DNA of 64,000 nt, from the NCBI GenBank assembly GCA_036501365.1, contig DASYAL010000078.1, positions 73,906 to 137,905 of the forward strand, read 5' to 3'. How positions within the stretch are numbered: position 1 is the first letter of the stretch; each line of letters starts with the position of its first letter. Under the pieces are notes generated by a model. The model was not told the DNA's origin, ran no database searches, and was given only the letters and a program-made list of their open reading frames with translations. The translations under genes and the position numbers were made by a program. Origin of the DNA: CAIKMD01 sp036501365. GTDB lineage: Bacteria; Pseudomonadota; Alphaproteobacteria; ATCC43930; CGMCC-115725. This document shows positions 45,729 to 55,747 of this stretch, piece by piece.

Positions 45729-45775
45729 CCGATCGCGCTTGTAGCCGACCTAACAAATCCTACGAGCGCGATCGG
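45729..45775. terminator. Long hairpin between gcrA and the convergent VWA gene
   Basis: Arms of 16 bases (45729-45744 and 45760-45775) pair with one G-U wobble on the plus strand; the first 11 (CCGATCGCGCT / AGCGCGATCGG) are perfect. It sits exactly between two convergent genes, so it likely stops transcripts from one or both sides, though no T-tract is visible. Confidence 0.55.
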
Positions 45776-45776
45776 G

Positions 45777-46948
45777 TTATCGCGTGAGCCGCCGCATCGC
45801 GCGGTCGAGACCGTCGAGCGTCAGCGGGAACATCCGGTCGTCCATGAGTTGGCGGATCATGCCGATCGAGTGCGTGCCGTCCCAATAGCGCTCCGGCACC
45901 GGATTGAGCCAAACCGCTTTCGGATAGGCGCCGACGAGTCGCCGCAGCCATACCTCGCCGGCATCGTCGTTGAAATGCTCGACGCTCGCGCCCGGCTCCT
46001 GCAGCTCATAGGGGCTCATGCTGGCGTCGCCGACGAAGATCAGCTTGTAGCTTTGGTCGTAGGTGCGCAACACATCGACCGTCGGCATCTGGTCGCTGCG
46101 CCGGCGCTGCGCGTCGGGCCACAGCGCCTCATAGGGGCAGTTGTGGAAATAATAGAAAGCGAGATGCTTGAATTCGGACGATGCCGCCGAGAACAGCTCG
46201 GCGCAGGTGCGAATATGACCGTCCATCGAGCCGCCGATATCGAGAAGCAACAGAACCTTCACGGCGTTGTGCCGCTCCCGCAGCAGCTTCAGATCGAGCC
46301 AGCCGGCATTGCGCGCGGTCGAGCGGATCGTGTCATCGAGATCGAGCTCTAAATCGGCGCCTTCGCGCGCGAATTGCCGCAAGCGCCGCAGCGCGAGCTT
46401 GATGTTGCGCGTGCCGAGCTCGACGCGGTCGTCGAGATTCTTGAAGTCGCGCTTGTCCCAGACTTTGACCGCACGCTGATGGCGGTTCTCCTGGCCGATG
46501 CGCACGCCTTCGGGGTTGTAGCCCTGGGCGCCGTAGGGCGAGGTCCCTTCGGTGCCGATCCATTTGCTGCCGCCCTGGTGACGCTCGTTCTGCTCGCGCA
46601 AGCGCTGCTGCAGCGTCTCCATCAGCTTGTCCCAGCCGCCCATCGCCTCGATCTGGCGCTTCTCCTCCTCGGACAAAAGCTTTTCGCCGAGCCGCTTCAG
46701 CCATTCGGCGGGAATCGCGGCCGGCGTTTCGGCGAAGCTTTCGAGGCCCTTGAAATAATGCCCGAAGACGCGGTCGAACTTGTCGAGATGGCGCTCGTCC
46801 TTCACCAGCGTCGCGCGCGCGAGATAATAGAAATCGTCGACATTCCACGAGGCGATGCCGCGCTGCATCGCTTCCATCAGCGTCAGGAATTCCTTGAGCG
46901 AGACCGGCAGCTTCGCATCGCGCAACTCGAGAAGGAAGCCCTCGAGCA

Positions 46949-46949
<1 letters not shown>
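45777..46949 (-). CDS. VWA-domain protein (CoxE-like)
   Basis: A 390-residue protein whose C-terminal half is a von Willebrand A domain with the metal site DIGGSM (DxGxS) near residue 230. The N-terminal half has no recognised domain but is typical of proteins paired with MoxR ATPases. The start ATG overlaps the stop of the upstream MoxR gene by one base. The pair probably forms a metal-insertion or complex-assembly chaperone. The client is unknown; no CO dehydrogenase or methanol dehydrogenase gene lies nearby. Confidence 0.88.
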
Positions 46950-47803
<854 letters not shown>

Positions 47804-47812
47804 GTTCTTCGC

Positions 47813-48688
47813 CTATCGATTCCGCCACAAGCCGCGCCGGAACGAACGCGCAATGCCTTCGGCGCCGTAATAGTCGTAGCTTTGGCTGGTATCGGCAAGG
47901 ACGTAGCCCTCGGCGACGAGGAAGCCGCCGAGATCGGTGCCGCTCGAATCGGTGCAAATCGCGGCCGGGCTGCCGCGCTGTCCCGGCGGCACATGGCAGG
48001 CAGCGTTGGGATAGTGCCGCAGCCGCTGCGTCAGCGCGTCGCGCGCGACATCGGCACAAGAGCGATTGTCGCCAGTGCCGAGGCCGCAGTGATCGCGCGG
48101 ATCGGCGACGCGTACGCCGAACAGCCGCACGCTGCGCCCGCCGACCGTGAGCACGGTCGCACCGGCGGCCTGCGCCGCGCCATTGAAGGTCACCGGCGTC
48201 GGCATCGCACCCGGTGCCGCTGCCGGAGGCGGCGGCGCAAGCGCGGCGGACGCCGGCGCAGCCGCAACCGATGTCGACGGCTTGATCTCCTTAATCGTCC
48301 GTCCCTTGCGGTCGAGCAAGGTGACGGTCGGCACCGGCGGCTCATCATTCGGAACGCTGTGGACGCTGCGCGGCGGCACGGCGATGGTCGGCAAGGCCGG
48401 AGACGCCTCAGCGGCGGCGGGAGGCGGTGCCGGTGCCGGCTGGGGCGAGGCCGCGGCTGTCGGCGGAGCTGGGGCGGGCGGTGCCGCTGCCGGCGGCGCC
48501 GTTCCGAGCGGCGGCGGCGCGGTTTTAAGGGCCGGCGCCGAAGCGGGCGGCAGGGCAACCACGGTGGTGTCGGGGGCCGCCGCCCCCTCGCCGGCGGTGA
48601 ATTTGCCAAGCGGGGAATCGAGCACAGCCAGAGCGGCCGCGGCCGCGAGACCCAGTCCCACGGTGATGGCCAACGCATAATTTCGCAT
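47813..48688 (-). CDS. Membrane-anchored SNase-like protein, probably inactive
   Basis: A 291-residue protein with an N-terminal membrane helix, a Pro/Ala-rich linker of about 130 residues, and a C-terminal thermonuclease-like fold (VRLFGVRVADPRDHCG, SCADVARDAL, FLVAEGYVLAD, ARSFRRGLW). The family catalytic residues (D and T before the arginine, then E in the DAPE motif) are not kept, as DPRD replaces DAPE. It is therefore likely a binding domain rather than a nuclease. It lies 9 bases downstream of nothing on its own strand and 9 upstream of MoxR. Confidence 0.7.
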   Translation of the reverse strand: MRNYALAITVGLGLAAAAALAVLDSPLGKFTAGEGAAAPDTTVVALPPASAPALKTAPPPLGTAPPAAAPPAPAPPTAAASPQPAPAPPPAAAEASPALPTIAVPPRSVHSVPNDEPPVPTVTLLDRKGRTIKEIKPSTSVAAAPASAALAPPPPAAAPGAMPTPVTFNGAAQAAGATVLTVGGRSVRLFGVRVADPRDHCGLGTGDNRSCADVARDALTQRLRHYPNAACHVPPGQRGSPAAICTDSSGTDLGGFLVAEGYVLADTSQSYDYYGAEGIARSFRRGLWRNR

Positions 48689-48891
48689 CGCCCAACCCTA
48701 GAATCTTTCGCCGCGACCGTCACGGCCGCGATGCGGCGGGGTCTAGCAACCTGGGCTGGGACGGGCTACATCAAGGACTTGAGAGGCCAAGCGCCGCCCC
48801 TGGATTCCCCACTAACCGGCTTTTCGCTTGACAAACCGGCTCCTGGCCTGCGCCATACGAACAACTAATCGCTGAATTTCAAGGATTCGCC

Positions 48892-49131
48892 ATGGGCTCG
48901 TTCAGCTTGATGCATTGGATGATCGTTCTCCTCATCGTCCTGCTCCTCTTCGGGGCCGGCAAGCTGCCGCGCGTGATGGGCGACTTCGCCAAGGGCATTA
49001 AGGCATTCAAGGCCGGTATGAAAGACGAGGGCGAGGACGAAGTGGTGGTATCGCCGCCGCCGCAGGTGACGCCGCCCACGGCCGCGACCTCGACCGTGAA
49101 GCCGGAGCACGCGACGCAAGACCGGGTCTGA
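48892..49131 (+). CDS. tatA: Sec-independent translocase protein TatA
   Basis: A 79-residue protein with one N-terminal membrane helix (HWMIVLLIVLLLFGAGKLP) followed by the amphipathic helix GDFAKGIKAFKAGM, the TatA/E signature. It forms the pore of twin-arginine export. TatB and TatC are not adjacent, unlike the usual tatABC order. A consensus TTGACA (48828-48833) lies upstream, but a matching -10 at normal spacing is not clear. Confidence 0.93.
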   Translation: MGSFSLMHWMIVLLIVLLLFGAGKLPRVMGDFAKGIKAFKAGMKDEGEDEVVVSPPPQVTPPTAATSTVKPEHATQDRV

Positions 49132-49150
49132 CCCGGTCACCGGGGCCGCT

Positions 49151-50245
49151 TTGCTCCGCTATTCTCAGCTCGTCGGGGCGCTGCCGGCAGTCGTGCCGTT
49201 CGTTCCACCCGAGGCCTTCGAGCGCCGTCTCGGCCATCCGATCAAGATCCGCATCGGTGCCAATGAGAGCGCTTTCGGCCCATCACCGAAAGCCGTTGCT
49301 GCGATCAATGCCGGCGCGCGGCGCATCAGCTGGTATTGCGATCCCGAAGGCTTCGAGCTGCGCGCGGCGCTCGCCAGGCAACACGGCGTCGCGCGCGAGA
49401 ATATCGGCCTCGGCGTCGGCGCCGACGACATCTTGAGCCTCGCCGTCCGCTGCGTCATCGATCCCGGCGCGCCGGTGGTGATGTCGCGCGGCGCCTATCC
49501 GACCTTCGCCTTTCACGTGAACGGCTTCGGCGGCAAGTTCGTCACCCCGCCCTACCGCGATTTCCGCAATGACCCTGCGGCGCTCGGCGAAGCCGCCGCC
49601 AAGTCCCAGGCGCGGATGGTCTATCTCTCCAATCCCGACAACCCGACCGGAAGCTGGGTCGCCGCCGAAGAGCAACTCGCGATCCTCGTGCGGCTCGCGC
49701 CGGGCGCGGTGTTAGTGCTCGACGAGGCCTATAGCGATTTCGCGCCGCCGGGCAGCCTGCCCGCGCTCGACCCCGAGGATGAGCGCGTTATCCGCGTGCG
49801 GACCTTCTCGAAGGCGCATGGCATGGCAGGGGCGCGTGTCGGCTACGCGATCGCCTCGAAAGCGATCATCGCCGCCTTCGACAAGATCCGGCACCATTTC
49901 GGCGTCTCGCGCCTGTCGCAGGAGGCTGCGCTCGCCTCGCTCGGCGATCAGGCCTTCATTGCCGATGTCGTGCGCCAGGTGAGCGAGGGGCGCCGCGATT
50001 ATACGGCGCTGGCCGAAAGCCTTGGCCTCCGGGCGCTGCCCTCGTCGACCAATTTCGTCGCCATCGATATGGGCAGCGGCGACCGCGCACGGGCAACGCT
50101 GGCGCGGCTACTCGAAGACGAAGGTGTGTTCCTCCGCATGCCGGGCGTCGCGCCGCTCGACCGCTTGATCCGGGTTACGGTTGGGACGCCGCCTGAGCGT
50201 CAAGGTTTTGCGGCGGCGCTGAAACGGGTCGTGGCGAAGCGATAG
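49151..50245 (+). CDS. Histidinol-phosphate aminotransferase-like PLP enzyme
   Basis: A 364-residue class I/II aminotransferase. The N-terminus has RIGANESAFGPSPKAV, typical of HisC-like enzymes, and the PLP lysine is in RTFSKAHGMAGARVGYA; YLSNPDNPTGS and VLDEAYSDF are also conserved. The only reasonable start is TTG 49151. It follows tatA by 19 bases. Its last 71 bases overlap the convergent LTA-synthase-like gene. It may be a true HisC or an aromatic-substrate relative. Confidence 0.85.
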   Translation: MLRYSQLVGALPAVVPFVPPEAFERRLGHPIKIRIGANESAFGPSPKAVAAINAGARRISWYCDPEGFELRAALARQHGVARENIGLGVGADDILSLAVRCVIDPGAPVVMSRGAYPTFAFHVNGFGGKFVTPPYRDFRNDPAALGEAAAKSQARMVYLSNPDNPTGSWVAAEEQLAILVRLAPGAVLVLDEAYSDFAPPGSLPALDPEDERVIRVRTFSKAHGMAGARVGYAIASKAIIAAFDKIRHHFGVSRLSQEAALASLGDQAFIADVVRQVSEGRRDYTALAESLGLRALPSSTNFVAIDMGSGDRARATLARLLEDEGVFLRMPGVAPLDRLIRVTVGTPPERQGFAAALKRVVAKR

Positions 50246-51821
50246 GCTTTTGGTAAGCCGATAAGAATTCGCCGAGGAAATTCTCCATCCCCTCGGGATT
50301 GTCGCGTGCCGGCGGCGTATCGCCGGCGACATAGCCGAGCGCGGCAAAGGGCTGCACCAGATCGGCATCGCGCGACAGCACATAGACCGGCACCGTCCAG
50401 GGCTGGCCGGCGACGCGCGTGATCTCGGGCGGCTGATGATCGCCGAGCATGATCACGAGCGAATCGCGGTCAAGCCCTTTGAGCCACGCGCCAAGCGTTT
50501 TGAGATCGTAGGCGATGCTGTCGAGATACGGCCGATCGAGGTTGTTCCAATCGGGCGGCGCATAGATGCGCGGCCAGTCGGCATCCGGCACGGTCTTGAA
50601 GTCGCCGGCATCCTGCCAATCGCCGAGATAAGGCGGCACCGGCGCGAACGGCGTGTGGCTCGACACCAGGACGATCTGCGCAAAGAGCGGCTTGTGATCG
50701 GGACCAAGCTCATGCGTCGAGAACTGGCGCAACGTGAACTGGTCGGGAATATCGAACCAGCCGAATTCCGGCCCGCCATAGCCAAGATCAGCCGAGAAAT
50801 AATGCGCATCGAAGCCCCAAAACGACGCTTCCGGATCGGGCTTCTTGATGCCCGGCATGACTTCGACGGTGCGATAGCCGGCGGCGGCGAGATAGCGCGG
50901 CAGGCTTTTGCGCGGGCTGTTCAGCAGCAGTTCGTTCGCGAGCGCGTCGAGCTTGACCCCGCTGGCCAAAGTGCCGTGCGCCAGCCATGAGCCGCCACCG
51001 AAGACCGGCGAGACCAGTCGGCTCGACATGAGCGTATAGCCGGCGCCTTGCACGGTCGCCGCGAAATCGGCGAGCACCGGCGCGAGAATGCGGCGATAGC
51101 CGGGATCGTCGAGCGTCACCGTGCCGTAGGATTCGATGAAGACGAGATAGACATCCTTGTCTTTCAGTCCCGGCAGCGGTCCCATCGGCAGCTGTGGCGC
51201 GCGCAGCGCGGCGGCATAGCGGTTATCGAGCCCGTGAAAGACGGCGAAAGCGCGCCAGCCATTGGCCGCTTGCTGCTCGGCGACGACCGCGGCCGCGGCG
51301 TTGATCGGCGGCGCGAACGGCATCGCCGTCAGCGCGAGGCCGAGCACGCCGACGACAAGCGCCCCGACCGCGGGCGCGGGCCGCGCCATCGCGCGCTCGA
51401 TCGCGACAAGCGCGCGGCTGGTCAGCCAGAGCAGCAGCACTATGCCGAGCGCGGCGGCAACAAGAACGATGACGCCGCGTGCCCCGGCGGCGTTGAGATA
51501 AAGCGCGACGAGATCGGGAACGCGGGCGAGGTCGAAATAGAGATCGAGGCCGCGATCGAGGATCTGTTCGACACCGGCGGCGGCGAATTGCAGCAGCGCG
51601 AGCAGAGCGATCAGCACCGCCAAGGTCCAGCGCAGCCATGCCGGCAGCGTCCATCGCATCTGCCCGAGAAAGCCGAAGAGGACCAAGACGCCGAACAACG
51701 CGACCGGCGGCCGCAGATCGAGGCCGAAACCATGATCGCCGAAAAGCGGCACGAACAGCGCCCAGATCAGCGCGAGGCCGAGCGCCAAGCCATAGAGACC
51801 AGTGCGCGAGCGACGCATCAT
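50175..51821 (-). CDS. LTA-synthase-like sulfatase-family membrane protein
   Basis: A 548-residue protein with five membrane helices (about 10-170) and a periplasmic alkaline-phosphatase/sulfatase domain. FIESYGTVTLDD holds the likely metal/nucleophile region and VIMLGDHQPPEI the D-H metal ligands. Gram-negative relatives transfer phosphoglycerol or phosphoethanolamine to envelope glycans. The Pro/Ala-rich C-terminal tail lies in the 71-base overlap with the HisC-like gene. Start overlaps the aminotransferase gene by 4 bases. Confidence 0.82.
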   Translation of the reverse strand: MMRRSRTGLYGLALGLALIWALFVPLFGDHGFGLDLRPPVALFGVLVLFGFLGQMRWTLPAWLRWTLAVLIALLALLQFAAAGVEQILDRGLDLYFDLARVPDLVALYLNAAGARGVIVLVAAALGIVLLLWLTSRALVAIERAMARPAPAVGALVVGVLGLALTAMPFAPPINAAAAVVAEQQAANGWRAFAVFHGLDNRYAAALRAPQLPMGPLPGLKDKDVYLVFIESYGTVTLDDPGYRRILAPVLADFAATVQGAGYTLMSSRLVSPVFGGGSWLAHGTLASGVKLDALANELLLNSPRKSLPRYLAAAGYRTVEVMPGIKKPDPEASFWGFDAHYFSADLGYGGPEFGWFDIPDQFTLRQFSTHELGPDHKPLFAQIVLVSSHTPFAPVPPYLGDWQDAGDFKTVPDADWPRIYAPPDWNNLDRPYLDSIAYDLKTLGAWLKGLDRDSLVIMLGDHQPPEITRVAGQPWTVPVYVLSRDADLVQPFAALGYVAGDTPPARDNPEGMENFLGEFLSAYQKPIASPRPVSAPPQNLDAQAASQP

Positions 51822-52975
51822 GGCAGCGGTGCGAACAGCGCCGCGAGGCGCTCATAATCGGCGCGCTCGTTATAGGCCTGCGCCGCGACCCGGACCCAGA
51901 GCGCGCCTTCGAGCGCGAACACCGCGGCGGCGATACCGTGACGCTCGGACAATTCGCGCATCAGCGCATTGGCGCGCGCGGCGCCGGTGTCGCCGGCCAG
52001 CGGCAGCCGCACCGTCGCCATCGCGGCGCAGGAAGCGAGCGGCCCGGTGAGCTCTGTACGCCAGCGCTGCATCAACAAGGTCGCAGCCTCGCGCGCCAAA
52101 GCCGTGTTGCGCGCCATCAATTCCGCGCCGCCGAGCGCGCGATGGAAGTCGATTGCCGCCGGCGTCGCCAGCGCTGGCGTCACGTCGCGCGTGCCGGTCC
52201 ATTCGAACTCGGCGCGAAAGCCATCGCCATAGCCGTGCGAGATCGCCAGCGGATGCGTCAGCCGCTGCATCGCCGCACGTGCCCAGAGGAAGCCGCAGCT
52301 GCGCGGCGCGAAATACCACTTATGGACATTGCCGACATACCAATCGGCGCCGATCGCCGGCACGTCGAGAGCGATCTGGCCGGGCGCGTGCGCCCCGTCG
52401 ATCATTACCTTGGCGCCCGCTTCATGCGCGAGCTTGGTCAGCGCGGCGGCGGGTAGCAGCAGCGCGCTATGCGAAGCGATATGATCGAAGATCGCGAGCT
52501 TGGTGCGGATACTGAGCCGGCCGGCGACGGTGCGCAGAATCGCCGCGTCATCCGCCACCGGCAGTTTGATCTCGGCCTCGATCACCCGCGCGCCGCTGCG
52601 CGAGGCCGCGTAATGCGTCGCCTTGCGGATCGCCGGATAGCTGAGGCTGGTGATGAGGATTTCGTCGCCCGGCTCGAAATCGAGCGAGCGCAGCACCGCA
52701 TTGAGGCCCGAGGTCGCGTTCTCGACGAAGACGACGTCTTCCGCCGCCGCACCGACGGCCGCGGCGACCGGAACGACCGCCGCGCGTACGGCGTCGTCGA
52801 TGTCGAAAGTGAGGAATTGCGAGGGATTGCGCTCGATACGCGCGCGCCAGCGATCCTGCTCTTCGAGCACGGCTTGCGGCGTCACGCCGAAACCGCCGTG
52901 ATTGAGATAGGCGACGCTGGGATCGAGCCGCCAGGCCGCGCGCGCCGCCGCGCCCCAGCGAGAAGCCTGCTCCAT
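51818..52975 (-). CDS. Class V aminotransferase (isopenicillin-N-epimerase-like)
   Basis: A 385-residue PLP enzyme. VAYLNHGGFGVTP near the start, ENATSGLNAVL, and the PLP lysine in GNVHKWYFAPRS are those of the isopenicillin-N epimerase/CefD subgroup. ATG 52975 is preferred over a GTG at 52990. It overlaps the LTA-synthase-like gene by 4 bases, so they are co-translated. Substrate unknown; it may make or racemise an amino compound used by its partner. Confidence 0.85.
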   Translation of the reverse strand: MEQASRWGAAARAAWRLDPSVAYLNHGGFGVTPQAVLEEQDRWRARIERNPSQFLTFDIDDAVRAAVVPVAAAVGAAAEDVVFVENATSGLNAVLRSLDFEPGDEILITSLSYPAIRKATHYAASRSGARVIEAEIKLPVADDAAILRTVAGRLSIRTKLAIFDHIASHSALLLPAAALTKLAHEAGAKVMIDGAHAPGQIALDVPAIGADWYVGNVHKWYFAPRSCGFLWARAAMQRLTHPLAISHGYGDGFRAEFEWTGTRDVTPALATPAAIDFHRALGGAELMARNTALAREAATLLMQRWRTELTGPLASCAAMATVRLPLAGDTGAARANALMRELSERHGIAAAVFALEGALWVRVAAQAYNERADYERLAALFAPLP

Positions 52976-53071
52976 GCGTCTTTCTTCCACGCCCGGGCCG
53001 CTGCTTCAAGTCCGCTCGATTCGTGCCTATGTGAGAAGAGCAGCAAATCTTAGTGAACGGGAGTTCATCAA

Positions 53072-53506
53072 ATGACGGTCGCTTCCTTGCTCGGTGACAA
53101 AGGCCATCGCGTCGCCACCATCCGCACCACCGAGAAAATCACCACTGCGATCCAGCAACTCGACGCGGAGCGCATCGGTGCCTTGGTCGTGGTCGACCGC
53201 TGGGGCAAGCTCGCCGGCATGTTTTCCGAACGCGACGTCGTTCACGGGCTGGCCCGCGACGGCGCTGTCGCACTCGACTACGAGGTGCATGAGCTGATGA
53301 CGCCCGATGTCACCACCTGCGCGCCCGACGACCGGATCGACACCGCGATGACGCTGATGACCACGCATCGGATTCGTCATCTGCCGGTCGTGGCCGCTGG
53401 CAAGATTCTCGGCATCGTGAGCATCGGCGACCTCGTCAAATATCGTCTCGACGAAAAAGAAGTCGAGGCGAATGTGCTGCTCGATATCGCCCGGGCGCAT
53501 TACTAA
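53072..53506 (+). CDS. CBS-domain pair protein
   Basis: A 144-residue protein made almost only of two CBS domains (about 10-65 and 78-130). Both end with the GIVSIGDLVKY-type segment, and AGMFSERDVVHGLARDG is in the first. CBS pairs bind adenosine nucleotides or similar ligands and often act as sensors. A short hairpin (53507-53525, CCGGCT / AGCCGG) follows the stop. It is 75 bases upstream of queA. Confidence 0.92.
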   Translation: MTVASLLGDKGHRVATIRTTEKITTAIQQLDAERIGALVVVDRWGKLAGMFSERDVVHGLARDGAVALDYEVHELMTPDVTTCAPDDRIDTAMTLMTTHRIRHLPVVAAGKILGIVSIGDLVKYRLDEKEVEANVLLDIARAHY

Positions 53507-53581
53507 CCGGCTCACCACTAGCCGGCACCTCACTGACCATCGCACTTCCCCCGGCGCGGCATTGCCGCTAGGCCTGCGGGT

Positions 53582-54619
53582 ATGCGTGTCGACGAATTCG
53601 ATTTCGAGCTGCCGCGCGCGCTGATCGCCGAACATCCGATCGAGCCGCGCGATGCTTCGCGGTTATTGGTGATCGGCGATCGGCTCGCCGATCGGCGGAT
53701 CGCGGACCTGCCGCAGTTGCTGCACGCAGGCGACGTGCTGGTCGCGAACGATACGCGCGTCATCCCGGCGCAACTGACGGGAACGCGCGGCGCGGCGACG
53801 ATCGACGTAACCTTGCATCGCGATCTCGGCGGCGGCGTCTGGCGTGCTTTCGTCCGCGGCGCGCGCCGCCTGAAGCCCGGCGATACCATGCGCTTTGGCG
53901 AGGACTTCGCCGCCGAGGTGGTCGAGAAGACACTCGAAGGCGACGTCGCGTTGCGTTTTGCCTGCGAAGGCCCCGCGCTGAAGGCGCAGCTCGAGCGCCA
54001 CGGCCGCATGCCGTTGCCGCCTTATATTCATCGCGGACGCGACGGCGAGGCGCGCGACCGGCACGATTACCAGACCATATTCGCGGCGCGCGACGGCGCG
54101 GTCGCCGCGCCGACCGCGGGGCTGCATTTCACCCCGGCACTGCTCGCCTCCTTGAAAGAGGCCGGGATCGGGCACGAAACCGTGACCTTGCATGTCGGCG
54201 CCGGTACCTTCCTGCCGGTGAAGGTCGAAGATACGGCAGATCACCACATGTATGCGGAATGGGGCACGATCGATGCCGCGACCGCGGCGCGGCTCACCGC
54301 GGCGCGCGAGCGCGGCGGCCGCATCGTCGCCATCGGCACGACCAGCCTGCGCCTGCTTGAAAGCGCGGCGGATGAGAGCGGCCGCATCGCGCCCTTCGCC
54401 AATGAGACCGCACTCTTCATCACGCCGGGCTATCGCTTTCGCGCCATCGACGTGCTGCTGACCAATTTCCACTTGCCGCGCTCGACCCTCTTCATGCTGG
54501 TCGCGGCTTTCACCGGGCTGGAGCGCATGAAGGCGGCTTACGCCCACGCCGTCGCCGAACGCTATCGCTTCTTTTCTTATGGCGATGCGTGCCTGCTGTT
54601 CCCACAGGCACCGCAATGA
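53582..54619 (+). CDS. queA: S-adenosylmethionine:tRNA ribosyltransferase-isomerase
   Basis: A 345-residue QueA that adds epoxycyclopentane from SAM to the preQ1 base in tRNA. The N-terminus FDFELPRALIAEHP and the conserved APTAGLHFTPALL, HVGAGTF and TSLRLLES segments are diagnostic. It overlaps tgt by 4 bases, the first pair of a four-gene queuosine operon. Confidence 0.96.
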   Translation: MRVDEFDFELPRALIAEHPIEPRDASRLLVIGDRLADRRIADLPQLLHAGDVLVANDTRVIPAQLTGTRGAATIDVTLHRDLGGGVWRAFVRGARRLKPGDTMRFGEDFAAEVVEKTLEGDVALRFACEGPALKAQLERHGRMPLPPYIHRGRDGEARDRHDYQTIFAARDGAVAAPTAGLHFTPALLASLKEAGIGHETVTLHVGAGTFLPVKVEDTADHHMYAEWGTIDAATAARLTAARERGGRIVAIGTTSLRLLESAADESGRIAPFANETALFITPGYRFRAIDVLLTNFHLPRSTLFMLVAAFTGLERMKAAYAHAVAERYRFFSYGDACLLFPQAPQ

Positions 54620-55737
54620 TCGGCTTCACCGTCATCGCCAGCGACGGCGCGGCGCGGCGCGGCCGCATCGCGACCGCGCATGGCACTATCGAGACACCGG
54701 CTTTCATGCCGGTCGGCACCGCGGCGACGGTCAAGGCGATGCGGCCGGAAGAGGTCGCGGCGACCGGCGCCGACATCATCCTCGGCAACACCTATCATCT
54801 GATGCTGCGACCCGGCGCCGAGCGCATCGCCGCTTTGGGCGGACTGCACCGCTTCATGAATTGGCCGCATGCGATCCTCACCGATAGCGGCGGCTATCAG
54901 GTCATGTCGCTGAGCGCGCTGCGCGAGATCAACGAGGAGGGCGTGACCTTCCGCTCGCATCTCGACGGCGCGCGGATGGAGCTCGGCCCCGAGCGCTCGA
55001 TCGCGATCCAGCGCCTTCTCGGCGCCGACATCTCCATGGCCTTCGACGAATGCACGCCGTTTCCAGCGACCGAAGACGAAGCACAGCGCTCGATGGAATT
55101 ATCGATGCGCTGGGCGGCGCGCTCGAAAACGGCGTTCGCCGATCGCGACGGCGCCGGGCTTTTCGGCATCGTCCAGGGCAGCATCTATCCCGCTTTGCGC
55201 GAGCAATCGGCGGCGGCGCTCAAAGAGATCGGCTTCGACGGTTATGCAGTCGGCGGCCTCGCCGTCGGCGAGGGTCAGGAGAAGATGTTCAGCGTGCTGG
55301 ACGAGACCGTGCCGGCGCTGCCCGTGGATCGGCCGCACTATCTGATGGGCGTCGGCAAGCCGGCCGATCTCGTCGGCGCGGTGATGCGCGGCATCGACAT
55401 GTTCGACTGCGTGCTGCCGACCCGGTCGGGACGCACGGCGCAAGCCTTCACCCGCCGCGGTCAGATCAATCTGCGCAATGCGCGCCATGGCGAGGATTCG
55501 CGCGCGTTGGACGAGGGCTGCACGTGCGCAGCCTGTACACAGTACTCTCGCGCCTATCTGCACCACCTCGTTCGTGCCAACGAGATCCTCGGCAGCATGC
55601 TTTTGACCGAGCACAATCTTCGCTACTATGGCGACCTGATGCGAGATTTGCGCGGCGCGATCGAAAGCAAAGCGCTTGCCGATTTCGCCGCCGGCTTTGC
55701 CGCGATGCAAGCGGGCGGCGACATCCCGCCGCTCTAG
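54616..55737 (+). CDS. tgt: tRNA-guanine transglycosylase
   Basis: A 373-residue enzyme exchanging guanine 34 for preQ1 in tRNA. The active-site aspartates are D90 in TDSGGYQ and one in FDCVLPTRSGR; zinc ligands lie in CTCAACTQYSR and the HH that follows. The ATG lies inside the queA stop (ATGA). It acts just before QueA in the pathway. Confidence 0.97.
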   Translation: MIGFTVIASDGAARRGRIATAHGTIETPAFMPVGTAATVKAMRPEEVAATGADIILGNTYHLMLRPGAERIAALGGLHRFMNWPHAILTDSGGYQVMSLSALREINEEGVTFRSHLDGARMELGPERSIAIQRLLGADISMAFDECTPFPATEDEAQRSMELSMRWAARSKTAFADRDGAGLFGIVQGSIYPALREQSAAALKEIGFDGYAVGGLAVGEGQEKMFSVLDETVPALPVDRPHYLMGVGKPADLVGAVMRGIDMFDCVLPTRSGRTAQAFTRRGQINLRNARHGEDSRALDEGCTCAACTQYSRAYLHHLVRANEILGSMLLTEHNLRYYGDLMRDLRGAIESKALADFAAGFAAMQAGGDIPPL

Positions 55738-55747
55738 AGTTCGACAG

